Source: Pseudomonas jessenii
GTDB taxonomy: Bacteria > Pseudomonadota > Gammaproteobacteria > Pseudomonadales > Pseudomonadaceae
Assembly: GCF_002236115.1 (NCBI RefSeq)
Contig: NZ_NIWT01000009.1
Span: forward strand, 1 to 64,000
DNA: 64,000 bases
Reading direction: 5' to 3'
Shown: positions 9,324-18,092 of the stretch, piece by piece
How positions within the stretch are numbered: the stretch's first letter is position 1
Layout of the letters: the number at the start of each line of letters is the position of its first letter
Notes under the pieces: generated by a model
Told to the model about the DNA's origin: nothing
The model's database searches: none
The model's input: only the letters and a program-made list of their open reading frames with translations
Made by a program: the position numbers and the translations under genes

Positions 9324-10943
9324 CTAGGTTTTAAAGCGCGCCACCGTCTGGTGCAGCGCTCCAGCCATCTGCGCCAGCTCCTGACCGGCTGCGTGGGTAT
9401 GTCGGGCACCCAATACGATCTGCTCGGACAAGTCACGAATGCCCACCAGGTTGCGGTCCACCTCACGCGCCACCAGGGCCTGCTCCTCCGTGGCACTGGC
9501 GATCAGCAGGTTGCGTTCATTGATCTGCGAGATCGACCGGGTGATCTCCTCCAGTGCCTCGCCGGAGCGTTGCGCGACTTCCAGGGTCGTCTGCACCAGG
9601 TGACCGCTGCTTTGCATTGCGGTCACCGCGTGCCCGGTATCGAGCCGAATATTGCCAATCATCTGCTCGATTTCCTGGGTCGACACATGAGTGCGATGAG
9701 CCAGCGCCCGCACCTCATCGGCGACTACCGCAAAACCACGCCCGGCATCACCGGCACGAGCCGCTTCAATCGCTGCATTGAGGGCCAGCAAATTGGTTTG
9801 CTCGGCAATGCTGCGAATCACGTCCAGCACCGCACTAATGTCTTGCACACGTCCGGCCAATTGCTGAACACGTTCAGAGGTATCCATCATGCCGTCCGCC
9901 AGCGCACCTATCGAGGCCACCGTTTCCTGAACTTGCTCGCGGCCGCGTTGTGCGGTCTGCTCGGAAACCCGGGACGCCTCGCTGGTGCTGACGGCATTGC
10001 GTGCGACCTCGTCGACGGCCGCCGTCATCTGATTGACCGCCGCCGCAGCCTGTTCGATCTCCAGGCCCTGAAGTTGCAAACTGCTGCTGGTCTGACTGCT
10101 GACCGTGCTCAGCTCTTCCGACGAACTGGCCACCTGATCGACCGACACGGCGATGTGCTTGACCATCGCGTTCAAGCTTTGCTGCATCCGGTGCATGTTC
10201 ATCATCACGCTACCGTCGGCATTTGCATTCACTGGCACTTGAATCGTCAGGTCGCCCTGCGCGATTTGACTCAAGACCCGCGCGGCATCATCGGGCTCGC
10301 CACCCAAGGGCCGGGTGACACTGCGCGTCACGATGACCGCCGCGGCGATGACCGAGGCCAGGCAGAATACAAGCAGCCCCAACATGTTCAGATACGCTTC
10401 TTCGTACAGGGCCTGCGCCGATCTTTCACGATCGGCGAAGATCTGCCCCTGCAGCGCCATCAAGGCGTCCAGACTTTTATAAACCTGCTGTTCGGCGGGA
10501 ACGACGTGCTGTTTCAACTGCGCCATCGCGGCATCAAAAGCGCCTTGCCGGATCAACACCTGCACCTGGGTGAATGCGTCGACGTAAGCCTCGCGATTCT
10601 TTTTCAGGGCAGCATAGGCGGTCTTGCCTTCCGGCAGATCGAACAGCGGCTCGAGGGTTTTCAGTGCCAGGCTGATACGCTTTTTGGTGGCATCGATGGC
10701 CTCTTGCACTTGCTGATTGTCTTTGTCGATCAGCAAGTCCCGGGTGTTCCTGGCGTTGTCCCGTACACCTGTGGCAATGACCATGATCGGATCGATTTTC
10801 GGCCAGTCCCGTTTGACGATCAGCATGGCCTGTTCCTTTAGCGTTGCCAGATCGTGCAACGCATACAACACCAAACCTGTCAGTACCAAGGGCGCAATTG
10901 CAAAGCCGATGACGATACGTTGTGCCGTGCTCAACCTGGCCAT
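9324..10943 (-). CDS. Methyl-accepting chemotaxis protein with four-helix-bundle-type sensor
   Basis: The 539-residue receptor has a first membrane segment (about 9-30), a periplasmic helical region of about 160 residues rich in Lys and Gln, resembling the 4HB_MCP type, and a second membrane segment (about 188-208). A HAMP linker (TRSVTRPLGGEPDDAARVLSQIAQGDLT) and the cytoplasmic signalling coil follow, with the CheA/CheW-binding hairpin EQTNLLALNAAIEAARAG. It methylates and signals to the flagellar chemotaxis system. The start ATG at 10943 has GGGAGC just upstream. No C-terminal CheR-tethering pentapeptide is seen. The ligand cannot be told from sequence. Confidence 0.9.
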   Translation of the reverse strand: MARLSTAQRIVIGFAIAPLVLTGLVLYALHDLATLKEQAMLIVKRDWPKIDPIMVIATGVRDNARNTRDLLIDKDNQQVQEAIDATKKRISLALKTLEPLFDLPEGKTAYAALKKNREAYVDAFTQVQVLIRQGAFDAAMAQLKQHVVPAEQQVYKSLDALMALQGQIFADRERSAQALYEEAYLNMLGLLVFCLASVIAAAVIVTRSVTRPLGGEPDDAARVLSQIAQGDLTIQVPVNANADGSVMMNMHRMQQSLNAMVKHIAVSVDQVASSSEELSTVSSQTSSSLQLQGLEIEQAAAAVNQMTAAVDEVARNAVSTSEASRVSEQTAQRGREQVQETVASIGALADGMMDTSERVQQLAGRVQDISAVLDVIRSIAEQTNLLALNAAIEAARAGDAGRGFAVVADEVRALAHRTHVSTQEIEQMIGNIRLDTGHAVTAMQSSGHLVQTTLEVAQRSGEALEEITRSISQINERNLLIASATEEQALVAREVDRNLVGIRDLSEQIVLGARHTHAAGQELAQMAGALHQTVARFKT

Positions 10944-11037
10944 GTCATATGCTCCCTGATTAACTCCCGCCCGACCCCCGGCACATCTGAAAACAGCATG
11001 TACTCACAAGCCTTCGATTCACCCTGCCCCGGTCGCT

Positions 11038-11478
11038 TTAATGTCCGCGAATATAGTGTTCCAGTTGCCGGATCAGTTCGGCCTGCTCGACGATGGCTTC
11101 TTTAACCAGATCACCAATCGACAACAGGCCAATCAGTTGGTCGCCCTCCACCACCGGTAGATGGCGCAGGTGACTGTCGGTCATGACCGCCATGCAACGC
11201 TCAATACTCTGCTGACTGTCTGCTGTCACCACGGGCGCGCTCATGATGGCCCGGACCGGCGTACCGACCGAAGAGCGCCCCTGTAGAACGACCTTGCGCG
11301 CATAGTCGCGTTCGCTGATAACGCCGACCACCTGCCCCTCCTCCATGACAGGTAACGCACCGACATTTTTTTCGGCCATCATCTTCAACGCTTCAAGCAC
11401 CGTCTGGTCTGGCGCGATGCTATGCACCCGTCGGTTCTGCACGGCCTTGAGCTTGAGCAGTTGTGCGGCTGTTTTCAT
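11038..11478 (-). CDS. CBS domain pair protein
   Basis: The 146-residue protein consists essentially of two CBS domains (about 15-65, with GALPVMEEGQVVGVISERDYAR, and 80-130, with HLRHLPVVEGDQLIGLLSIGDLV). Such stand-alone modules bind adenine nucleotides and regulate a partner. The start ATG at 11478 follows GGAGG. It lies about 100 bases past nirD on the same strand, but whether it is cotranscribed with nirBD is unclear. It has no membrane segment, so it is cytoplasmic. Confidence 0.85.
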   Translation of the reverse strand: MKTAAQLLKLKAVQNRRVHSIAPDQTVLEALKMMAEKNVGALPVMEEGQVVGVISERDYARKVVLQGRSSVGTPVRAIMSAPVVTADSQQSIERCMAVMTDSHLRHLPVVEGDQLIGLLSIGDLVKEAIVEQAELIRQLEHYIRGH

Positions 11479-11579
11479 ACGAGCCTCCGATACTGTTTGT
11501 CATTGATCATCGACTCCGCCGGAGCCAGGCATGAATCATTAATTGAGTGAGCGTTCAGACCGCGTCGAAATCCATGTGG

Positions 11580-11966
11580 TCAGGCCACCGCGACCTCCAC
11601 CTGGCCTCCGTTGAGGCGCACAGGCCAGACCCGCAGGCGCTGCTGCGGATACTCCAGACAACTGCCGTCCTCAAGGCGGAAATGCTGTTTGTAGAGTGGC
11701 GAGGCAATCACCAGATCGCCCTTGATGCTGCCGATCAGCCCGCGACCGATGACATTCGCCCCGGATTGCGGGTCATGATTATCGATGGCATAGAGGGTCT
11801 TGCCTTCGGCAGCCGGCAGGTAGAACAGCGCCACTTGTGCACCGTCCAGCCAGACGACGACGCCTGAGTTACTCACCAGATCATCCTGGCTGCACACCGC
11901 TTGCCAGGCATCGGGATGGACCAGGGAGGAACTGGAATAGGCTCGCTGGGTATCGGACTGGCTCAT
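11580..11966 (-). CDS. nirD: Nitrite reductase (NADH) small subunit
   Basis: NirD, 128 aa, is a Rieske-like small partner of the siroheme nitrite reductase NirB in assimilation of nitrite to ammonium in the cytoplasm. The sequence carries the typical VAIFYLP-like strand (QVALFYLPAAEGKTLYAIDNHDP) and GSIKGDLVIASPLYKQHF. As in other NirD proteins, the Rieske cluster ligands Cys/His are not conserved. The ATG overlaps the nirB stop by one base, showing translational coupling. Confidence 0.93.
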   Translation of the reverse strand: MSQSDTQRAYSSSSLVHPDAWQAVCSQDDLVSNSGVVVWLDGAQVALFYLPAAEGKTLYAIDNHDPQSGANVIGRGLIGSIKGDLVIASPLYKQHFRLEDGSCLEYPQQRLRVWPVRLNGGQVEVAVA

Positions 11967-14527
11967 CAGACAATCTCCTCAATGACAGGGATAAGGTGGA
12001 GTTCAGCGGCCATGATCGGCCGGCGCTGACCGCGTTCCTGGACAAAATGGATATCCGGGTCCGGGCGTTGATCGTTGACGAAGGTACGGAAGCGCTTGAG
12101 CTTTTCCGGGTCTTTAAGGGCATTGGCCCATTCGCACTCGTAGCGGTTGACCACCAGTTGCATCTGCGACTCGAGCTCCTCACCCAGCCCCAGGCTGTCG
12201 TTGATGATCACGTCCTTGAGGTAGTCGAGGCCGCCTTCCAGGCTCTCGCGCCAGACCGAGGTACGCTGCAACTTGTCGGCGGTGCGGATGTAGAACATCA
12301 GGAAGCGGTCGATGTAACGAATCAGGGTCGCGTCATCGAGGTCGGTGGCAAACAGCTCGGCGTGGCGCGGGCGCATGCCGCCGTTACCGGCCACGTAGAG
12401 GTTCCAGCCTTTCTCGGTGGCGATTACGCCCACGTCCTTGCTCTGCGCCTCGGCGCACTCACGGGTGCATCCGGAGACGGCGAACTTGAGCTTGTGCGGC
12501 GAGCGCAGGCCCTTGTAGCGGTCTTCGATGGTCAGGGCCATTTGTACGCTGTCCTGTACGCCATAACGGCACCAGGTACTGCCGACACAGGACTTCACCG
12601 TCCGGGTCGATTTGCCATAGGCGTGCCCGGTCTCAAAACCCGCTTCAATCAGCTCGGCCCAGATGTCCGGCAACTGATGCAACTGAGCGCCGAACAGGTC
12701 GATGCGTTGCCCGCCGGTGATTTTGGTGTAGAGGTCGTATTTCTTCGCCACCACGCCAATCGCGATCAGCTTGTCGGCGGTGATCTCACCGCCGGGAATA
12801 CGCGGCACCACCGAGTACGTACCGTTTTTCTGCATGTTGGCCATGAAGGTGTCGTTGGTGTCCTGCAACGGCACCAGCGACGTGTCCATGATCGGCTGGT
12901 TCCAGCACGAGGCGAGGATCGAGCCCACCGCCGGTTTGCAGACGTCGCAACCGGTGTGGCCACGGCCATGTTTGGCCAACAGTTCTTCGAAGGTGATCAC
13001 TCCCTCTACCCGTACCAGCGCATAAAGCTCCTGACGGGTATAGGCGAAGTGTTCGCACAGGCTCTTGTCGACACTGACGCCGCGGGCAATCAGCTCATGC
13101 TCGAACACTTGCTTGAGCAGGCCGGCGCAACCGCCGCAGCCGGTGCAAGCCTTGGTCTGCGACTTGAGCTGGCCCAGGTCCGTACAGCCGCCGTCGATGG
13201 CCGAACAAATGGAGCCCTTGGTGACGTTATGACATGAGCACACCGTGGCCGACTCGGGCAGCGCACCCGGGCCCAGGGTCGGCGCGCCTTCGGAGGACGG
13301 CAGAATCAGGCTGGCCGGTTCCGACGGCAAGGCGATGGCGTTCTGCATGTATTGCAGCAGGGTGTCGTAATAGCTGTTGTCACCGACCAGCACTGCACCG
13401 AGGACGTGTTTGCCACTCGCATCCACCACCAGGCGGCGATAGCTGGCGCTGGCTTCGTCGATGAATTGATAGCTGCGCGCGCCCGGGGTGTTGCCGTGGG
13501 CGTCGCCGATGGAGCCGACATCCACCCCCAGCAGCTTGAGCTTGGTCGACATGTCGGCACCGGTGAACGGCTCGGCGACTTCGTTGCACAGACGGGCCGC
13601 GACGCTGCGCGCCATCTGGTAGCCCGGTGCGACCAGGCCGAACAGGCTGCCGTTCCATGAAGCGCATTCACCGATGGCGTAGATGTTCGGGTCGCAACTT
13701 AGGCACGTGTCGTCGATCACCACACCACCGCGCGGACCGATCTCCAGCGCGCATCGACGAGCCAGCGCGTCTTGAGCGCGGATACCGGCGGAAAACACGA
13801 TCAGGTCGGTTTCGAGGAACTCGTCATTGGCGAAATTCATGCGATAGCGGTACTGCTCGCCCGCACTGATCGATTGCGTGGCGCGGGACAGGTGTACACC
13901 GACGCCCAATCGTTCGATCTGCGCCTTGAGCGCCTGGCCACCGAGGTCATCCAGCTGTACCGGCATCAAGCGCGGCGCGAATTCCACCACGTGGGCTTCA
14001 AGGCCCAGGCTCTTCAACGCGTTCGCGGCTTCCAGCCCCAGCAAGCCACCGCCGACCACCACGCCGCGCCGGGCATTGGCCGCCGCAGCCCGAATGGCAT
14101 CGAGGTCTTCCAGGGTGCGATAGACCAGGCGCGATTCACCTTCGGCGCCTTCGATTGGCGGAACGAACGGATAAGAACCGGTGGCCAGAACCAATTTGTC
14201 ATACGAGACGCAACCTTGCGAGGTGACCACCTGGCGACGGACGCGGTCGATTTCCAATACCGGCACACCCAAATGCAGCGTAACGCCGGGCGTCTGGTAA
14301 AGCGACGCATCGGACAGCGCCAGCGACTCGGCATCACGACCGGAGAAGTACTCGGAAAGATGCACACGGTCATAGGCGCGCATCGGCTCCTCACTGAAGA
14401 CGTGCAGCCGGTAATGGTCAAGCGCTCCCCGCTCGATCAGCTGTTCGACACAATGATGTCCGACCATGCCATTACCGATCACGATCAGCGTTTGCATCTT
14501 GTTCAACGTGGCAACATTGGAATTCAT
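11966..14527 (-). CDS. nirB: Nitrite reductase (NADH) large subunit
   Basis: NirB catalyses the six-electron reduction of nitrite to ammonium with NAD(P)H. Visible in order are an FAD-binding GIDA-like Rossmann start (VIGNGMVGHHCVEQL), a second nucleotide-binding motif (VVVGGGLLGLEAANAL), a BFD-like 2Fe-2S cluster (CSCHNVTKGSICSAI with CTGCGGC), and the siroheme/4Fe-4S domain (CVGSTWCRYG and SGCTRECAEAQSKD). The start chosen is the ATG at 14527, giving 853 aa, close to the usual 850. The open frame runs upstream to 14638, but that part overlaps the leader hairpins and terminator, so it is not translated. The gene forms an operon with nirD. Confidence 0.93.
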   Translation of the reverse strand: MNSNVATLNKMQTLIVIGNGMVGHHCVEQLIERGALDHYRLHVFSEEPMRAYDRVHLSEYFSGRDAESLALSDASLYQTPGVTLHLGVPVLEIDRVRRQVVTSQGCVSYDKLVLATGSYPFVPPIEGAEGESRLVYRTLEDLDAIRAAAANARRGVVVGGGLLGLEAANALKSLGLEAHVVEFAPRLMPVQLDDLGGQALKAQIERLGVGVHLSRATQSISAGEQYRYRMNFANDEFLETDLIVFSAGIRAQDALARRCALEIGPRGGVVIDDTCLSCDPNIYAIGECASWNGSLFGLVAPGYQMARSVAARLCNEVAEPFTGADMSTKLKLLGVDVGSIGDAHGNTPGARSYQFIDEASASYRRLVVDASGKHVLGAVLVGDNSYYDTLLQYMQNAIALPSEPASLILPSSEGAPTLGPGALPESATVCSCHNVTKGSICSAIDGGCTDLGQLKSQTKACTGCGGCAGLLKQVFEHELIARGVSVDKSLCEHFAYTRQELYALVRVEGVITFEELLAKHGRGHTGCDVCKPAVGSILASCWNQPIMDTSLVPLQDTNDTFMANMQKNGTYSVVPRIPGGEITADKLIAIGVVAKKYDLYTKITGGQRIDLFGAQLHQLPDIWAELIEAGFETGHAYGKSTRTVKSCVGSTWCRYGVQDSVQMALTIEDRYKGLRSPHKLKFAVSGCTRECAEAQSKDVGVIATEKGWNLYVAGNGGMRPRHAELFATDLDDATLIRYIDRFLMFYIRTADKLQRTSVWRESLEGGLDYLKDVIINDSLGLGEELESQMQLVVNRYECEWANALKDPEKLKRFRTFVNDQRPDPDIHFVQERGQRRPIMAAELHLIPVIEEIV

Positions 14528-14566
14528 AGAAAGCACCCAGCCCGAGCCAATCACGGTTTTAAAAGC

Positions 14567-14602
14567 AAAAAAAAACGCCTGAAACCTTTCGGTTCCAGGC
14601 GT
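14567..14602 (-). terminator. Leader terminator (attenuator) of nirBD
   Basis: On the minus strand ACGCCTGGAACC pairs with GGTTTCAGGCGT around a GAAA loop, followed by nine T at 14575-14567. It lies inside the 5' leader about 40 bases before the nirB ATG, so it would stop transcription before the gene unless the upstream helix forms. Confidence 0.85.
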
Positions 14603-14647
14603 CTTTGCCTGTTCTTTTGCGGTGTTCAAACCAGGCATCTATGCCTG
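14596..14647 (-). promoter_or_regulatory. Twin hexaloop ANTAR-type RNA element in nirB leader
   Basis: Two hairpins have the identical stem CAGGC/GCCTG and six-base loops with A at position 1 and G at position 4. P1 (14647-14632) has loop ATAGAT; P2 (14611-14596) has loop AAAGAC. About 20 bases separate them. This is the known signature of RNA targets of ANTAR proteins such as NasT/NasR. The 3' arm of P2 is also the 5' arm of the terminator stem, so binding of P2 would prevent terminator formation. No nasS/nasT genes are within the window. Confidence 0.75.
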
Positions 14648-14746
14648 ATCCACCGATGCTGCCCACGACCTGTTCGGCCAATCGATCGTCGTTGACCGAG
14701 GGGGCTGTCCACACGAATGCGTTCCAGGTGGACCTGAAGTCAGCCT

Positions 14747-14762
14747 TGCAGCCTTTGTGCCA
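14747..14762 (-). promoter_or_regulatory. Sigma-54 (RpoN) promoter of nirBD
   Basis: On the minus strand TGGCAC-AAAGG-CTGCA matches the TGGCAC-N5-TTGCA consensus with one change and correct GG/GC spacing. The transcript would start near 14735 and carry a leader of about 210 nt. A TGCACC half-site at 14879-14874, about 115 bases further upstream, could belong to an NtrC enhancer. Confidence 0.65.
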
Positions 14763-15041
14763 GCCAGCGACACAGAGACTTCAACTATCTGGAAACACTG
14801 ACTTTTGAGCCTGAGGGGATTGTCACGACGCTGGAGCTACCGCAGGCGATAGCGCTTTGCGGCGCTTCCGACTGGTGCACGTTGTTAGGCATGACGCTTT
14901 ATAAAAGTGCATGGACCGTTCGATTCCACAGCTTGTCAGCACTGAAGCCTCGATCTGCTTTTCCTGTCAGCCCTGTCATGTCGCCGTCACATCCACCAAT
15001 CACAATGGGATCAGCCAAATGGATTTGGCCCATCTACAGAG

Positions 15042-15065
15042 AGCTTGGCCGACGCCGGGCTTTTT
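15042..15065 (+). terminator. Orphan intrinsic terminator 1
   Basis: AGCTTGGC-CGAC-GCCGGGCT forms an 8-bp stem (two G-T pairs) followed by TTTTT. No gene ends before it on this strand, so it may end a small RNA that starts somewhere after about 14900. Confidence 0.6.
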
Positions 15066-15149
15066 CATTGCTACGACGACATGCTTTTCACGAAACGCTC
15101 ACAGAATGGAGCGCAGATTGGAAGCACAAAAGGATTTGACCCCAAACAG

Positions 15150-15175
15150 AAGGCCCGCCATTGCGCGGGCCTTTT
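15150..15175 (+). terminator. Orphan intrinsic terminator 2
   Basis: AAGGCCCGC-CATTGC-GCGGGCCTT forms a 9-bp stem ending in TTTT. It lies 85 bases after the first orphan terminator and could be a back-up terminator or end a separate transcript. Confidence 0.65.
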
Positions 15176-15467
15176 GCTGCCTGCATTGAGCGCGTGATGA
15201 ATCGATTTCAACCGGGATTCAACCGCTTCATAAAGTGAAACTGGCGGCCAGAAGCAGAACTGACAGCGAACCCGGCCGATACGCAACGGTCATAACAGCT
15301 GATGGCAGCGCAAATGATCAGTGGCCCCCGGGCCGGCTTCATTCACGAGCGAGGCCTGCAATTCACACATTTCAGGGCGCGCCGGATAACCTCAGTGGAT
15401 TCGGTTCCTGCATGACGCAGGCACTTGCCGCTGCTCTCATCCCCTGCTCCCTCAGCGGAGTACGCAA

Positions 15468-16028
15468 ATGACTCGATCAATGCAGTTCTTCCTGTCGTTC
15501 TTCCTCGCGATTGCAACATTGGCATCGGCCGGTTTCCTGAACAATGCCGCAGCGGCCACCGCCGAGGATCTGAATGCCGACGCTCGGCAAGCGTTGCAGG
15601 CGCTCTACAAGACCAATCCATTCTCCGAAACCATCTCGCACCAAGCCAAGGCTGTGCTGGTCTTCCCGAACATCATCAAGGCAGGACTTGTATTCGGCGG
15701 CAGTTATGGCGAAGGCGTTTTAATGAAGGGCACGAAAGTCGAGAACTACTACAACTCCGTCAGCGGTTCATGGGGGCTGCAGGCCGGCGCCCAGTCGTAC
15801 GGCTATGTGGTTTTCCTGATGACCGATAAAGCCGTGGACTATGTAGCCAAAACCAAGGGTTGGGAAATCGGTGTAGGGCCAACAGTTGTGTTTGTGGATG
15901 AAGGGGTTGCGAAGAACCTGTCCAGCTCGACGCTCAAAGACGACGCCTACGCGTTTATCTTCGACCAGCAAGGGTTAATGGCGGGGGTCAGTATCGAGGG
16001 AACGAAGATTTCTCTGATCAAGCGCTGA
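15468..16028 (+). CDS. SYLF (Ysc84) domain lipid-binding protein, exported
   Basis: This 186-residue protein begins with a signal peptide (MTRSMQFFLSFFLAIATLAS, cleavage near AAA-ATA) and then consists of one SYLF/Ysc84 domain. Family hallmarks are AVLVFPNIIKAGLVFGGSYGEGVL, YYNSVSGSWGLQAGAQSYGYVVFLMTDKA, and a C-terminal GLMAGVSIEGTKI. The domain binds membrane lipids in eukaryotes; the bacterial role is poorly defined. The ATG at 15468 has CGGAG upstream. It stands alone as a single gene. Confidence 0.88.
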   Translation: MTRSMQFFLSFFLAIATLASAGFLNNAAAATAEDLNADARQALQALYKTNPFSETISHQAKAVLVFPNIIKAGLVFGGSYGEGVLMKGTKVENYYNSVSGSWGLQAGAQSYGYVVFLMTDKAVDYVAKTKGWEIGVGPTVVFVDEGVAKNLSSSTLKDDAYAFIFDQQGLMAGVSIEGTKISLIKR

Positions 16029-16250
16029 AGTCACCGTCTGACTGGCCATCGGGAGCGTGATGGCGGCCTATGCCAACCCGGATGGGGGTCCCCTTTAGGC
16101 TAGGCTGTCCTCACTCCTGGCGCACAGACGCACCTGATGATTGGGAAGCCATCTGGACGAGCAAGGCTGTTTCGACCGTTCATTGATCCAGGTCTAAACA
16201 TTGAATGACCGAATCCTGATAATGACTTTTCAGTTTTAGGTAGGCCTTAA

Positions 16251-17465
16251 ATGACTTCACAGCTCTTCCAGGTTCACGGCCTCGTGAGTTTTACCCTTGC
16301 CATCCTCCTGCTTTTCCTCGGCAAAACACTCGTCCAGCACAACGCCTTTCTCCGTCAATACTGTATCCCCGAATCGGTCGTCGGCGGCTTCGTCTGTGCG
16401 GCGGTTACGTCCTTGCTTTACTTTGGCCTGAATATCCAGATCGAATTCGATCTGCAAGTTCGCGACACCCTGCTGCTCTATTTCTTTGCCGGCATCGGCT
16501 TGAAGTCGGACATGCGCCAACTGCTCAAGGGGGGGCGCCCGCTGCTGATCCTGCTGTTACTCGCCGCTGTGTTCATTCTGCTGCAGAACTCGCTGGGCAT
16601 GGGCGTGGCCGAGGCTTTTGGGCTTGATCCCAAGGCGGGCTTGATGGTGGGCTCCATTTCCCTCACGGGTGGGGTGGGCACGACCCTGGCCTGGGCACCG
16701 CTCTTCGTCGAAAAACTGGGCATCGGTAACGCCCACGAACTGGGCATCGCCAGCAACACCGTCGGCCTGATTGCCGCTTGCGTCATCGGCGGCCCTATCG
16801 CCAACCAGCTGATACGCCGTTATCAACTGACGCCGTCCAGGGATGCGGAGCTGGAAGTCGGCATTCTCGAGCAACAACCGAGCAAGGCGCTGGACTACTA
16901 CGACGTGCTCTGGGCCTGGATGTGGCTCAACCTGACCCTGATGCTCGGCTATGGACTCAACCTGCTGCTGGTCGATGCAGGCATCACCCTGCCCAAGTTT
17001 GTCAGCTGCCTGTTCGCGGGCATCGTCATTCACCACCTCGTTCTGGCCTTTGTCGGTGACCAGCGACTGAAAACCTGGAGCGGTGCCAGCCTGGGCCTGT
17101 CGCTGATCTCCGATATCTGTCTGGGCATGTTTTTGACCATGGCCCTGATGGGGCTTCAGCTATGGCAACTCAGCGGCGCGTTGATGTTCATTCTTTGCGC
17201 ATTGACCCTGCAAATCCTGCTGACGGTCGCCTATACGTATTTTGTGGTCTTCCGCTTTATGGGGCGCAATTACGAAGCCAGCGTGATTGCTTCCGGGTTC
17301 GGCGGGATTGCCCTCGGTTCCACGGCGACGGCCATCGTCAACATGTCGACCGTGACGCAAAAGTACGGCGCGGCGCACCAGGCCTTCCTGATCGTGCCGC
17401 TGGTGTGTGGCTTTTTCATTGACCTGGTCAATGCCGTGATCATCAGCATGTTCAGTGGTCTGTAG
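16251..17465 (+). CDS. gltS: Sodium/glutamate symporter
   Basis: GltS is an inner-membrane carrier importing glutamate with sodium. The 404-residue protein has two inverted halves of about five membrane segments each. It shows the family motifs CIPESVVGGF near residue 40, SLTGGVGTTLAWAP near 140 and ASGFGGIALGSTATAIVNM near 340, which match the substrate/sodium re-entrant loops. Length equals that of E. coli GltS. The ATG at 16251 follows a weak AGGTAGG site. It appears to be transcribed alone. Confidence 0.93.
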   Translation: MTSQLFQVHGLVSFTLAILLLFLGKTLVQHNAFLRQYCIPESVVGGFVCAAVTSLLYFGLNIQIEFDLQVRDTLLLYFFAGIGLKSDMRQLLKGGRPLLILLLLAAVFILLQNSLGMGVAEAFGLDPKAGLMVGSISLTGGVGTTLAWAPLFVEKLGIGNAHELGIASNTVGLIAACVIGGPIANQLIRRYQLTPSRDAELEVGILEQQPSKALDYYDVLWAWMWLNLTLMLGYGLNLLLVDAGITLPKFVSCLFAGIVIHHLVLAFVGDQRLKTWSGASLGLSLISDICLGMFLTMALMGLQLWQLSGALMFILCALTLQILLTVAYTYFVVFRFMGRNYEASVIASGFGGIALGSTATAIVNMSTVTQKYGAAHQAFLIVPLVCGFFIDLVNAVIISMFSGL

Positions 17466-17632
17466 CGACCTCGGCCCGGCTCTCGGACGGCCGGACACAC
17501 CGAACTTGGGAAAGCGGACGAAAGGAGCAGCAGGATCGATGCCGCAAGGATAGGCTCAGAGTAAGAGAGTGCCCCAGCCCTGATCCGGCCAGGTACGATC
17601 TCAAATGCGCCTCTTGCTACAGGGGAACCGGG

Positions 17633-17932
17633 ATGACGGGACACACTGTGCGCCAATGCTCGTCATGGATCCTGCTATCCCTGCTCGCCGTCGATCTGGC
17701 GCTGATAGCCGGCTGTTCAGGCAAAGCCAGTACGGCTCAATATTCAGCCCCCAGCGTCGGCTCGACCTGCTATGCAAAAGCCCTCCCCACTGTCGGCGAA
17801 GGAGGCCTCGCCTGGGGCGACACCCTGGACATGGCTCGCCAGAAATCCCTGAGTAATTGCATACGCTATTCCGGCCGATCCGGCGGTACGCCAAGTACCT
17901 GCAAAGTGGTGATGGCGGAATGTAAGCATTGA
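17633..17932 (+). CDS. Small putative lipoprotein
   Basis: The 99-residue protein starts at an ATG behind AGGGGAA and has a lipoprotein signal with lipobox LIAGC (Cys near residue 28). The mature part of about 70 residues contains four further Cys (STCYAKA, SNCIRYSG, STCKVV, AECKH), so two disulfides are plausible. I recognise no named family. It is isolated between gltS and the peptidase gene. Being exported and Cys-rich, it should sit in the periplasm, anchored to a membrane. Confidence 0.7.
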   Translation: MTGHTVRQCSSWILLSLLAVDLALIAGCSGKASTAQYSAPSVGSTCYAKALPTVGEGGLAWGDTLDMARQKSLSNCIRYSGRSGGTPSTCKVVMAECKH

Positions 17933-18092
17933 AAGAGCGGTTTTTCATTTCTGCGCCGCTTTTGCATTTCTGTGCGACAGATCCCACTTCAGGGGCTCCC
18001 GTTTCACACGCTCGCGGTGTTAGCTTTGAGATGTTTCTGATCAGTCGATCAGATATTTCCTACGAACCGCCTGCAAAGGAATGCCCCCAGCA

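Larger units (their letters stand above)
14763..15467. other. Intergenic stretch with two orphan plus-strand terminators
   Basis: This gap of about 700 bases between the nirB promoter and the SYLF gene has no convincing gene; frames of 70-90 codons show no family motif or ribosome site. It carries NtrC-like half sites near 14875 and 14910 on the nirB side. Two plus-strand intrinsic terminators at 15042-15065 and 15150-15175 suggest one or two small transcripts. Confidence 0.5.

Noticed and set aside
14528..14638. N-terminal extension of NirB
   Set aside because: The extension would be encoded by the leader hairpins and terminator; normal family length is reached from the ATG at 14527.
14671..14690. 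A third possible hexaloop hairpin (TCG-ATTGGC-CGA) upstream of the nirB P1 hairpin
   Set aside because: Only three base pairs close the loop, with unequal internal bulges below; the CAGGC/GCCTG pair is far stronger and placed correctly relative to the terminator.
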